A stretch of DNA of 64,000 bases from positions 62,001-126,000 of the forward strand of contig NZ_SWLZ01000003.1 in the NCBI RefSeq assembly GCF_005502275.1, in the 5' to 3' direction. Shown piece by piece: positions 55,024 through 62,735 of this stretch. A program made the position numbers and the translations under genes. The DNA comes from Robertmurraya siralis. GTDB taxonomy: Bacteria > Bacillota > Bacilli > Bacillales > Cytobacillaceae. How positions within the stretch are numbered: the first letter of the stretch is position 1; each line of letters begins with the position of its first letter. The notes below the pieces were generated by a model, which was not told where the DNA came from, did no database searches, and worked only from the letters and a program-made list of their open reading frames with translations.

Positions 55024-55109
55024 TTTTCAATAATAATTCGCTGCTATTAGAACACAGTCTATGTCACTTTCTAAAAAGAGACGTTCATTTAACAACACTA
55101 AACGGCATT

Positions 55110-55149
55110 AAAAAACGAACAAGGCTTAGATGACCTTGTTCGTTTTTAC
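55110..55149 (-). terminator. Terminator of fruRKA
   Basis: The 14-bp stem aaaaacgaacaagg/ccttgttcgttttt with A/T tails lies just past the fruA stop. Confidence 0.85.
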
Positions 55150-55152
55150 ATT

Positions 55153-57021
55153 TTATTTAAGAGGCTTTTTGAGCACTCCTAGCAAGATAGCTGAAACAAC
55201 TGCACCGATCGCAATCGCCAATAAATACATGAACCAGCCACCGCTAACTAGTGGAATAACGAATAATCCGCCATGAGGAGCTTGAAGACCGATGCCAAAA
55301 AACATGGACAGACCTCCTGCTACTGCAGAGCCCGCCATCAATGATGGAATCACTCGAACCGGATCAGCTGCTGCAAAAGGAATTGCTCCCTCTGTAATAA
55401 AGGATAGACCCATAATATAGTTTACTTTACCAGCTTCACGGTCTTGTTTATTAAAGCGATTTTTGAAAATGGTTGTCGCTATCGCAATTCCAAGTGGAGG
55501 GACCATACCTGCTGCCATTATCGCTGCCATTGGCCCATAAACACCACTTGCTAATAACCCTGTTCCAAAAACATATGCCGCCTTGTTAACAGGCCCACCC
55601 ATATCAAATGACATCATTAATCCAAGAATAATTCCTAATAAAACAGCATTACCTGTTCCAAGAGTAGAAAGCCAATCAGAAATACCTGTATTTAAAGCGG
55701 CAACTGGTTTATTGACAACATATAACATAATAAAACCAGTTAATGCAATTCCCAATAATGGATAGAGTAAGATCGTTTTAATCCCTTCGAGTGAAGCAGG
55801 TAAACCTGAGAAAATCCTTTTCAAACCAACTACTAAATAACCGGCGAGAAAACCAGCGACGAGACCACCGAGGAAACCGGCACCACCTGTCGCTGCGAGC
55901 ATACCGCCAACCATCCCTGCTGCAAAACCTGGACGATCTGCAATGCTCATCGCAATAAAACCGGCTAAAATCGGAACCATTAACCCGAAGGCAGTACCGC
56001 CACCTATCGTATTTAACGCTTCTGCAATCGGGTGATAAGATGGATCAGATGGATCGGATGCGTTAACCCCAAACATAAAGCTTATGGCAATCAAAATCCC
56101 TCCACCGACGACAAATGGAAGCATATTGGATACACCACTCATTAGGTGTTTATAAATCATGGAAGCAGCACTGCGAGAATCTTGATTATTCTCTTGCTTC
56201 GCTCCCCCCTGTCCTTTATAAATCGGTGCATCTTGTTTGATCGCTCTTTCAATTAATTGCTGTGGCTTACGAATTCCATCAGCGACAGGAACTTCTATCA
56301 CATGCTTCCCATTAAAACGGTTCATTTCCACATTTGTATCTGCTGCAACAATGACAGCAGTTGCATTTTCAATTTCTTCTTCGGTCAATATATTTTTTGC
56401 TCCGCCTGACCCATTTGTTTCAACTTTAATATCGATCCCCAGTTCCTGAGCTTTTTGTTTCAATGAATCAGCCGCCATATACGTATGAGCTATCCCTGTT
56501 GGACATCCTGTTACGGCGACGATAAAGTCATTTTTTCCACTCATCGACTGCTCTTCTACTTCTTTTTCTTGATCATATTTATTAATAATGGCAATAATTT
56601 CATCCTCAGTGCTTGCATGTAAAAGTTGCTCTCTTACTTCCCCATTCATCAAAATAGTCGAAAGTCTTGAAAGGGCTTCCAAATGGGTATCATTAGCCCC
56701 TTCAGTTGCAGCAATCATAAATACTAGATGCGCTCGCTCACCATCAAGTGATTGGTATTCAACACCAGACTGAGAGCGGCCAAACGCAATAGCGGCTTCA
56801 CGAACCGCGCTCGTTTTTGCATGAGGGATAGCAATACCTTCTCCAATTCCTGTAGTACTCTGAGCTTCTCGCGTTAATATTGCCTCTTTAAACTGATTTC
56901 TGTCAGCTAATTTATTGGCTTGATCAAGAACTTCAACCAATTCTTCAATTGCTTCATTTTTTTCATTTCCACTGATGGAAAGTTTTATCGTTTCTTTTGT
57001 TAACAACTCAGTAATTCTCAT
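55153..57021 (-). CDS. fruA: PTS fructose transporter EIIABC
   Basis: This imports fructose with phosphorylation to fructose 1-phosphate. The 622-residue protein is ordered A-B-C: EIIA with phospho-His67 (IAIPHAKT), EIIB with phospho-Cys173 (VTGCPTGIAHT), and EIIC from about residue 290 to the end with nine or so spans and FDMGGPVNKAAYVF. It overlaps fruK by four bases. Its product is the substrate of the preceding gene, fruK. Confidence 0.95.
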   Translation of the reverse strand: MRITELLTKETIKLSISGNEKNEAIEELVEVLDQANKLADRNQFKEAILTREAQSTTGIGEGIAIPHAKTSAVREAAIAFGRSQSGVEYQSLDGERAHLVFMIAATEGANDTHLEALSRLSTILMNGEVREQLLHASTEDEIIAIINKYDQEKEVEEQSMSGKNDFIVAVTGCPTGIAHTYMAADSLKQKAQELGIDIKVETNGSGGAKNILTEEEIENATAVIVAADTNVEMNRFNGKHVIEVPVADGIRKPQQLIERAIKQDAPIYKGQGGAKQENNQDSRSAASMIYKHLMSGVSNMLPFVVGGGILIAISFMFGVNASDPSDPSYHPIAEALNTIGGGTAFGLMVPILAGFIAMSIADRPGFAAGMVGGMLAATGGAGFLGGLVAGFLAGYLVVGLKRIFSGLPASLEGIKTILLYPLLGIALTGFIMLYVVNKPVAALNTGISDWLSTLGTGNAVLLGIILGLMMSFDMGGPVNKAAYVFGTGLLASGVYGPMAAIMAAGMVPPLGIAIATTIFKNRFNKQDREAGKVNYIMGLSFITEGAIPFAAADPVRVIPSLMAGSAVAGGLSMFFGIGLQAPHGGLFVIPLVSGGWFMYLLAIAIGAVVSAILLGVLKKPLK

Positions 57022-57944
57022 AATTGTTCCCCCTTTACCTTTTCTATCTTTACTTGAGTCAATACTTCCTCTACTTTATCCTTCGTACATAAACCTAAGG
57101 AAAACGCTGTCGCGCTTCCACTTGCAACACTGTATCGAAAGGCCTCTTCATAGTCACCACTAAGCTCGTACTTAGCAATAAAGCCCGCAACCATTGAATC
57201 TCCTGCACCGACAGAACTCTTTAATTCCCCAGTTGGCGTATTAGATTTCAATGTCGTATCCTTATTAACAAAAATGGCACCTTTGTCTGCCAAAGACACG
57301 ATCACATTTTTTGCTCCCATTGCCACAAGCTTTTGTGCATAAGGGATAGCTTGCTCCCCGCTCTCAATTTTCACATTGAAAAAGTCACCCAATTCATGAT
57401 GATTAGGTTTAATGAGAAAAGGTTTATACATAAGGATGCTTTTGAGAAGTTCCTCTTCAGCATCGACTATCCATTTCACCTTCCTTTCCAGACAAATTTT
57501 AGCCAGCTCCTCATAAGTGTTTCGTGGCATTGAGGTTGGAATACTTCCAGCTAAAACAAGGATGTCGTTTTCGGTAAGGTTTTGAATTTTTTCCTTTAAT
57601 GCTGTGAAATCACTTTCTAAGATGGCAGGACCTTTAGCATTCAGTTCCGTTTCCTCTTCAGCCTTTATTTTGACATTAATTCTCGTATCTTCATTAACAT
57701 AAACAAAGTCTGTTTCAATTCCGTTTTTTTTCAGAAAATCTTCAATATAAGCTCCAGTAAAGCCCCCTATAAAGCCCAGTGCTCTACTATTGACACCAAC
57801 CCTTTTTAACACTTGCGACACATTTATCCCTTTTCCACCGGGAAACTTCGATTCTGCGCTGGAGCGATTTAAGCTACCAAGTTCAACTTGATTTAATTTA
57901 ACGATATAGTCTAAAGATGGATTTAACGTAACTGTGTAAATCAT
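57018..57944 (-). CDS. fruK: 1-phosphofructokinase
   Basis: This phosphorylates fructose 1-phosphate to the 1,6-bisphosphate. The 308-residue PfkB/ribokinase-fold kinase has FPGGKGINVSQVL near the start and the catalytic/anion hole motif SSVGAGDSMVAGF. Overlaps by four bases with both fruR and fruA. Confidence 0.95.
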   Translation of the reverse strand: MIYTVTLNPSLDYIVKLNQVELGSLNRSSAESKFPGGKGINVSQVLKRVGVNSRALGFIGGFTGAYIEDFLKKNGIETDFVYVNEDTRINVKIKAEEETELNAKGPAILESDFTALKEKIQNLTENDILVLAGSIPTSMPRNTYEELAKICLERKVKWIVDAEEELLKSILMYKPFLIKPNHHELGDFFNVKIESGEQAIPYAQKLVAMGAKNVIVSLADKGAIFVNKDTTLKSNTPTGELKSSVGAGDSMVAGFIAKYELSGDYEEAFRYSVASGSATAFSLGLCTKDKVEEVLTQVKIEKVKGEQL

Positions 57945-58690
57945 GATGTCACAACCTTTATAACTGTTTTTTCCTCATATTGTTTTTCAATATCGCGCTC
58001 TAACTCGTTCGTAATGATCGTTGCTGCTTCAATATCGGCAATTTTTGCGAATGCAACTTCTGTAAATTTAGAATCGTCAGCTAAAATGAATGCTTCTCGC
58101 GATAACGACATGGCTAATTCTTTTATGGTCGCTTCCTCCTGATCAGGGGTTGTAAATCCGAAATGAGGATGAATCCCGTTAACTCCCATAAAACATTTAT
58201 CAAAACGATAATGCTGAAGGCTTGCCCAAGCGTCTCGACCAATGATGGCTTTTGTCGACGGTTTGACAAAGCCGCCAATTAAATATGTTTTTATATTTTT
58301 TTCTAATAACAATGGTAAATGCGTCATTCCGTTTGTGACTGCCACGATGTTTTCTGGAAGATGCGGGATCATTTCTAGAATGGTTGAACCTGCATCTAGA
58401 TAAATAGAGTCACCTTCTTCGATTAATCCGACAGCAAATTTTGCGATTTTTTGTTTTGCTTGATGGTTTATGGATGATTTTTCAATCATGGTCGGTTCCT
58501 GTAATTTGCCTTGTAGTTTTGCTGCACCACCATGAACCCTCTTTAAAAATTTTCTATTCTCTAGATATGTTAAATCTCTGCGAATCGTTGATTCGGATGA
58601 AGCGGTAAGTTCAACGAGCTCGTGAATTTTCACTGTATTTTTCTCTTTTAACAGCTTTAAAATTTTTTCGTGTCGTTCAGCTTCTAACAA
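57941..58690 (-). CDS. fruR: DeoR-family repressor of the fructose operon
   Basis: The 249-residue regulator has an N-terminal helix-turn-helix (IHELVELTASSESTIRRDLTYLENRKFLKRVHGG) and a C-terminal sugar-phosphate-sensing domain of the DeoR type (DAGSTILEMIPHL, VTNGM, GGFV, CFMGVNGI). Start is TTG at 58690 with GGAGGTGG seven bases upstream. The family responds to fructose 1-phosphate or related sugar phosphates. It is first gene of its own operon and probably binds the TGATT repeats upstream. Confidence 0.92.
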   Translation of the reverse strand: MLEAERHEKILKLLKEKNTVKIHELVELTASSESTIRRDLTYLENRKFLKRVHGGAAKLQGKLQEPTMIEKSSINHQAKQKIAKFAVGLIEEGDSIYLDAGSTILEMIPHLPENIVAVTNGMTHLPLLLEKNIKTYLIGGFVKPSTKAIIGRDAWASLQHYRFDKCFMGVNGIHPHFGFTTPDQEEATIKELAMSLSREAFILADDSKFTEVAFAKIADIEAATIITNELERDIEKQYEEKTVIKVVTS

Positions 58691-58703
58691 GAAACCACCT
58701 CCA

Positions 58704-58717
58704 TTGAAGCGTTTTCA
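58704..58717 (-). promoter_or_regulatory. Partial cre (CcpA) site
   Basis: TGAAAACGCTTCAA on the minus strand matches the cre consensus TGWNANCGNTNWCA at all but two positions. It lies between the fru transcription start and the fruR start codon, where CcpA would act as a roadblock. Confidence 0.45.
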
Positions 58718-58731
58718 TCTTTCATGTTTCT

Positions 58732-58760
58732 ATCATACTGCAATACTCAACCAAAATCAA
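58732..58760 (-). promoter_or_regulatory. Sigma-A promoter of fruRKA
   Basis: TTGATT (58755-58760) and TATGAT (58732-58737) on the minus strand are 17 bases apart. The -35 box merges with the TGATT repeat array. Confidence 0.8.
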
Positions 58761-58793
58761 TCATTTTCAATCAATTTTAATCAAAAACAATCA
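58755..58793 (-). promoter_or_regulatory. Ten-base-phased TGATT repeats, candidate FruR operator
   Basis: TGATT recurs on the minus strand at 58759, 58769, 58779 and 58789 (plus strand aatca), each exactly 10 bases apart, with a fifth at 58755 overlapping the -35 box. One per helical turn, on one face of the DNA, suits a multimeric DeoR-type repressor. Confidence 0.6.
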
Positions 58794-58886
58794 TTTTCTT
58801 TCAAAAATCTTGTCATTCAATTGTTTCTAATAACGAGAAATGGTAGCATATATATGCTTCATTAATTAATAAGAGAGGTTTTATCC

Positions 58887-59216
58887 ATGGCTAAAATAAA
58901 AACTTTTTACCGTGATTTCTTCATTATTCTCATTCTCATCATTTTGTTTTTTGGCCTATTTGGTACCATAAACGATCGAGTGATTCTTTTAATTTCAAAC
59001 ACAACAGTGCAAGATTTGTCGGCAAGTGCGCTCTTCCATAAAATTTTGTTTGCACTTCAAGCATTAGCACTGCTTGCAATCATATTCGTCATTTATAAAA
59101 ATGGGTTACCTATTAAACGAGAAGGGAAAGAATTGACGAAAAAATCGATGGCAACCATTTTGACGGTTTCATTCATCTTTATTGTCTTTCCTTATGCTGT
59201 GCTGATATTGCTGTAA
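58887..59216 (+). CDS. Small three-span membrane protein of unknown function
   Basis: The 109-residue protein has three hydrophobic segments (about residues 9-30, 48-68, 88-108) and a Lys-rich loop (NGLPIKREGKELTKKS) between the second and third. An AGAGAGG site lies upstream of the ATG. I do not recognise a family. It is divergent from fruR and upstream of the forespore gene sspH, with no shared overlap. Confidence 0.65.
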   Translation: MAKIKTFYRDFFIILILIILFFGLFGTINDRVILLISNTTVQDLSASALFHKILFALQALALLAIIFVIYKNGLPIKREGKELTKKSMATILTVSFIFIVFPYAVLILL

Positions 59217-59241
59217 TATTTCGTTTTTTATAAAATGAACA

Positions 59242-59271
59242 GCATAAAATATCCATTCCTCTGACAAACTA
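59242..59271 (+). promoter_or_regulatory. Sigma-G-like promoter of sspH
   Basis: GCATA (59242-59246), an 18-base spacer and CAAACTA (59265-59271) resemble the forespore sigma-G pattern, 30 bases upstream of sspH. Confidence 0.45.
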
Positions 59272-59300
59272 ACAATGAGAAATAGGAAGGAGGACATCGG

Positions 59301-59480
59301 ATGGATATTAAACGTATCAAACAAATATTATCTTCTTCGGCAGATATTGAAGTTCATTATAATGGTGCATCAGTTTGGATTGATCAGCTTAATGAAGATG
59401 GACAAACTGCAACCGTCCATTTAAGAGGACCTTTAAAAGAAAGAACTACCGTCGAAATTTCTGAATTAAAGGAAGTATGA
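59301..59480 (+). CDS. sspH: Small acid-soluble spore protein H
   Basis: This 59-residue spore core protein is of the SspH family (MDIKRIKQILSSSADIEVHYNG, VWIDQLNEDGQTATV). It is too short for a usual ORF cutoff but has an AAGGAGG ribosome site nine bases upstream and a sigma-G-like promoter. Minor SASPs like this are made in the forespore; the exact role in the spore is unclear. Confidence 0.9.
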   Translation: MDIKRIKQILSSSADIEVHYNGASVWIDQLNEDGQTATVHLRGPLKERTTVEISELKEV

Positions 59481-59599
59481 GTAAATAGTAACAATTTGCC
59501 TAACCTGAAATCATATGGTAAAATAAAAATCAATATATTGATTTTATCTTCTTAGATTCCACTACATATAGGGTTAGTTTCCTACTTGAACACCGTCTC

Positions 59600-59634
59600 T
59601 TTTATCCGTTCCCCTAGGAACGGTTTTTTTTTAG
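59600..59634 (+). terminator. Strong intrinsic terminator, transcript not assigned
   Basis: CCGTTCC-CCTA-GGAACGG (59606-59623) is followed by nine T. It lies 126 bases after the sspH stop, so it may end a long sspH transcript or a separate small RNA. Confidence 0.75.
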
Positions 59635-59676
59635 GTATTTTCACCTATTCCGCCGCCAATAAATGAATATGTATAA

Positions 59677-59710
59677 AAGGGAGTCCTATCGTTGACAATA
59701 AGACTCCCAA
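59677..59710 (-). terminator. Terminator of CAP lipoprotein gene
   Basis: The stem gggagtc/gactccc has a 16-base loop, with TTTT following on the minus strand, just after the stop codon. Confidence 0.7.
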
Positions 59711-59718
59711 AAGAATTA

Positions 59719-60747
59719 TTATCTTCCAACAAACATTTGTGTCCAATGATTTCCATTTTGTTCATATCCTACGCCAATATGAGTAAAAGAAGAATTTAAA
59801 ATGTTAGCGCGGTGTCCTTCACTATTCATCCAGGCTTGAACAACTTCCTGTGGTGTTCTTTGTCCTTGAGCAATGTTCTCACCAGCTGATTTATAAGTGA
59901 CGCCAAAATCCCTCATCATATCAAACGGCGAACCATACGTTGGACTCGTATGTGAAAAATAATTATTCGCCTGCATATCTTGAGATTTTTTCAAAGCAAC
60001 ACTACTAATTTTCGCATCCGCCTTTAATGCTGGTAAGCCGCTTTTTGCACGCTCTTGGTTCGTCAAATCAATAACTTGTTGGGCATATTCACTAATATTT
60101 CCTGTTTCACCCTGTGCTTGCTCCTGTTGTTTTGGTTGTTCTGGTTGTTGCTGTGCTGGCCGTTGCTGTGCTGGTTGTTGCTGTGACGGCTGTTGCTGTG
60201 ACGGCTGTTGCTGCGCTGGCTGTTGCTGCGCTGGCTGTTGCTGTGACGGCTGTTGCTGCGCTGGCTGCCTTTGGATTTGTTGTTGAGCTTGTTGCTTAGC
60301 TTGCTGACGTAGTTGTGGTGTTAATTGACCGAATCTTGCTTTTAATTGTTCTTCAAGCTGCTTCTGAATTGAAGCCAAATCATTTCCATCATCTGTAGTA
60401 AAAGAAAATTTTGCATCTTGAATCAAGACAGCTTTTGTATGTGGATATTTATCACTGTTAATGCTTGTGTTAGAAGCAGAAATATCGACATTGTCATTGC
60501 GACGATTGACTCGATTTCTACCTTGAAACCCTACATCATTAGCGACATTGTCAATAAAGTTGTTTCCTTCTTCCCAATTACGCTCAAAAAAACCACGATT
60601 ATTGTCAGCGTCATTGCGAACAGGAATCCTACCTGCTCTGCCGTCATTTGATGGATCATAGGCAACGTTGTCATTACCTACTCCACATGCCGCAAGGCTG
60701 AATAGCAATACGGAAGTCAGTACAACACTTGATGTTTTCTTTATCAA
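59719..60747 (-). CDS. CAP-domain lipoprotein with Gln/Pro repeat (YkwD-like)
   Basis: The 342-residue protein has a lipobox SLAAC (Cys20), an Asn/Arg-rich region (about 30-75), then VLIQDAKFSFTTDD, then a Gln/Pro tract (about 165-210) built from five-residue units PAQQQ or PSQQQ, then a CAP (SCP/PR1) domain from about residue 218 (VIDLTNQERAKSGLP, YFSHTSPTYGSPFDMM, SAGENIAQGQ, WMNSEGHRANILN, HWTQMFVG). The function of such secreted CAP proteins in Bacillus is unknown; B. subtilis YkwD is the nearest named relative. It is divergent from a second CAP gene at 61189. Confidence 0.88.
   Translation of the reverse strand: MIKKTSSVVLTSVLLFSLAACGVGNDNVAYDPSNDGRAGRIPVRNDADNNRGFFERNWEEGNNFIDNVANDVGFQGRNRVNRRNDNVDISASNTSINSDKYPHTKAVLIQDAKFSFTTDDGNDLASIQKQLEEQLKARFGQLTPQLRQQAKQQAQQQIQRQPAQQQPSQQQPAQQQPAQQQPSQQQPSQQQPAQQRPAQQQPEQPKQQEQAQGETGNISEYAQQVIDLTNQERAKSGLPALKADAKISSVALKKSQDMQANNYFSHTSPTYGSPFDMMRDFGVTYKSAGENIAQGQRTPQEVVQAWMNSEGHRANILNSSFTHIGVGYEQNGNHWTQMFVGR
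60134..60270. repeat. Fifteen-base coding tandem repeat (PAQQQ/PSQQQ)
   Basis: Units of the type ctgttgctgtgacgg and ctgttgctgcgctgg recur at 15-base steps in the CAP lipoprotein gene, encoding PSQQQ and PAQQQ. Such tracts change copy number easily, so length is probably variable between strains. Confidence 0.8.
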
Positions 60748-61188
60748 TTAAAACCCCTCCTTTATAAAATGTACTAACTACTTCCTTAGTTTTAATGGAA
60801 GAGAGTGATAATATAGGTGGTAATTATCACGTTAAATGGAAAACATCTTTATAAAAAACACAATTAGCAATACATATAACTAAAACTTTGTTGCCATTTT
60901 CCATTAAATTTAGTTACATATTCGTTATAGATGTAATAAACTGCCCTTCTTTTACACTCTGTCAACCCCAAATTAGTTGTAATTTATAACATTCAACCTA
61001 AATATTAACATTTTTTGATTTTACTATTTTTTTAAAAAATGTAGATATTTATTGGGTATAACACAAATGGAATAATGACCCATCTTTTTCATAGCCTTAT
61101 CATGGAAAAACCTCCCTGAATTATGACAAAAATCGCATGCTAACATGTAGAGGCAAGCAAAACACAAGATTCTAGGAGGCTATACCAT
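60748..61188. other. Divergent intergenic region between two CAP genes
   Basis: This 440-base A+T-rich spacer must hold both promoters. I could not place consensus boxes with confidence and see no structured leader. Confidence 0.35.
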
Positions 61189-61908
61189 ATGAAAAAGAAA
61201 TTCATCATACCAATCGCTGCTTCTGCCGCTCTTTTATTTACCTCGGCATCAGCCATTAACGCAAATGCGGCAACTATTGAGACAAAGCGTGTTAAGAACA
61301 TAACTATTTACCAACAAGGAAATTTAAATAAAGAACAATTAAATCGTTTACTTAACAAATATTTGCAAAAGAGTCAGATTAATTTCCAACTTAATCAAAA
61401 ACAACCAACAAAGAACAACCAAACGGTGACGACAGATAAGCCTGTTTCTACGAAACCTGCACCAGCTCAGCAACAGACGCCAAAAAAACCGGAAACAAGC
61501 GAACAAAAACCAACAATGTCCAACACTCAAGCAAGTGCCTTTGAACAAAAAGTGGTCGATTTAACTAATGAAGAGCGCTCTAAAAATGGGCTTCCTGCCT
61601 TGAAGATTGATGAAAATTTGAGCAAAGTTGCAAGAGCAAAATCTGAGGACATGAAAACGATGGGCTATTTCAGCCACACAAGCCCAAACTATGGTTCTCC
61701 TTTTGATATGATGAAGCGATTCGGAATTACTTATCGTTCTGCTGGAGAAAATATTGCCATGGGACAGCGTTCACCTGAAGAGGTCGTGCAGGCGTGGATG
61801 AATAGTGAAGGACATCGAGCCAATATTTTAAATTCTTCCTTTACCCATATCGGCGTTGGCTATGTAGCGAATGGGAATTACTGGACACAAATGTTTATTA
61901 GTAAATAA
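61189..61908 (+). CDS. Secreted CAP-domain protein (YkwD-like)
   Basis: The 239-residue protein has a Sec signal peptide (about 1-27, cleavage after ANAA), a Gln/Asn/Lys-rich linker with PAPAQQQTPKKP, then a CAP domain (about 115-239) that is nearly identical over its last 60 residues to the divergent neighbour (QAWMNSEGHRANILNSSF in both). A strong TAGGAGG site precedes the ATG. The pair is a diverged inverted duplication; one is lipid-anchored, this one released. Function unknown. Confidence 0.88.
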   Translation: MKKKFIIPIAASAALLFTSASAINANAATIETKRVKNITIYQQGNLNKEQLNRLLNKYLQKSQINFQLNQKQPTKNNQTVTTDKPVSTKPAPAQQQTPKKPETSEQKPTMSNTQASAFEQKVVDLTNEERSKNGLPALKIDENLSKVARAKSEDMKTMGYFSHTSPNYGSPFDMMKRFGITYRSAGENIAMGQRSPEEVVQAWMNSEGHRANILNSSFTHIGVGYVANGNYWTQMFISK

Positions 61909-61953
61909 TAGCTTGTAAAAAATATAATTTAACTCTGTCAATTCAATTATCGA

Positions 61954-61997
61954 TAAAGGGATTTTAGAGGATACCTCTTAATCCCTTTTCTTTTTGC
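61954..61997 (+). terminator. Terminator after secreted CAP gene
   Basis: The long stem aaagggatt...agagg/cctctt...aatccctttt is followed by CTTTTT, 46 bases past the stop. Confidence 0.8.
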
Positions 61998-62182
61998 CTC
62001 AAAGGATCGCTAGAAGATCGTTTTCTGTAGATGCTGAGTTTTGTACCTGTCCTCATGAGCTATCTAAAAAATCAAAATTAAATTCCGACAGTCAACTTGC
62101 CTCATACAACTGATTAATTTCTTTCAACGTCTTTTTCATAAAAGAAATATCCGCGGCAATGAAAGTTTTTGTCGAAACAACA
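61998..62182. other. Intergenic region without recognised feature
   Basis: This spacer lies between two convergent terminators. No gene or structured element was identified. Confidence 0.35.
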
Positions 62183-62229
62183 AAAAAACTGTCGGCAAAC
62201 TCGATTTGAACGAGTCTATCGGCAGTTTG
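62183..62229 (-). terminator. Terminator of rhodanese-like gene
   Basis: A long stem (aaactg-cgg with cggcagttt, and inner actcg/cgagt) is followed by seven T on the minus strand. Confidence 0.75.
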
Positions 62230-62271
62230 ACCAACAGATGAGTGCTGTAAATTTTTTAGCACCTAATTCTT

Positions 62272-62610
62272 TTAATTACATTGGCAGTCTGTTAATGTAT
62301 AGCTTTTAACAGCATACCCTTTTTTTCGTAAGAAACGGATACTGATATTTTTTTCAAGTGAAGTGGCAGCGACAACATGTATTTGTTTACCCGGAATTTC
62401 ATGAAAATATCTATTTAAATACGCCACTGGTATATTAATTGCTGCTTGGGTAACGTCTTTATATGATTGATTATAATCCCGAACATCAACGATCGTTGTG
62501 CTATTCTCATCTATTTCTAACATTTGTAGACAACGTACTCCCCATACGGGTAGATACCGATAAAGATTTAAGACAAGAACTATACAAACTATCAGAATAA
62601 AAATCGTCAT
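62272..62610 (-). CDS. Membrane-anchored rhodanese-like protein without active-site Cys
   Basis: The 112-residue protein has one N-terminal span (TIFILIVCIVLVLNLY) and a short rhodanese-like domain (TTIVDVRDYNQSY, AAINIPVAYL). The loop that normally holds the catalytic Cys reads VVAATSLEKN, with no Cys; two Cys occur only at the extreme end (TDCQCN). Sulfur transfer by the usual route is therefore unlikely. The ATG at 62610 has AGGTGGGG upstream; the longer start at 62664 does not. Role unknown. Confidence 0.7.
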   Translation of the reverse strand: MTIFILIVCIVLVLNLYRYLPVWGVRCLQMLEIDENSTTIVDVRDYNQSYKDVTQAAINIPVAYLNRYFHEIPGKQIHVVAATSLEKNISIRFLRKKGYAVKSYTLTDCQCN

Positions 62611-62735
62611 TCTATCCCCACCTGTAAGCAAAAGTTGTGCGCAGACATAAATAATTTTAAACACTTCTTATCGATAGGTCAATTTAATCATTATGGCCTG
62701 CTAAAACTTACTAGCAAGTATAGAGATATTTAAAG

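Noticed and set aside
57333-57533. Plus-strand ORF beginning MCIRDS, a peptide known from sequencing-adapter contamination
   Set aside because: The bases here (tgtgcataagggatagc) differ from the Nextera mosaic end and lie within the intact fruK gene on the other strand, so this is coincidence.
58755-58793. Short regular repeats as a CRISPR array
   Set aside because: The unit is 5 bases in a 10-base period, with no spacers of CRISPR length and no cas genes; a promoter operator explains it better.
60114-60299. Valine/alanine-rich plus-strand ORF
   Set aside because: It is the antisense reading of the Gln/Pro repeat of the CAP lipoprotein; it has no ribosome site.
61931-61955. Another copy of the dispersed repeat (ctctgtcaattcaattatcgataaa)
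   Set aside because: Only partial likeness to one end, no GGCTCATTT block, no second end and no target duplication; it overlaps the CAP gene terminator region.
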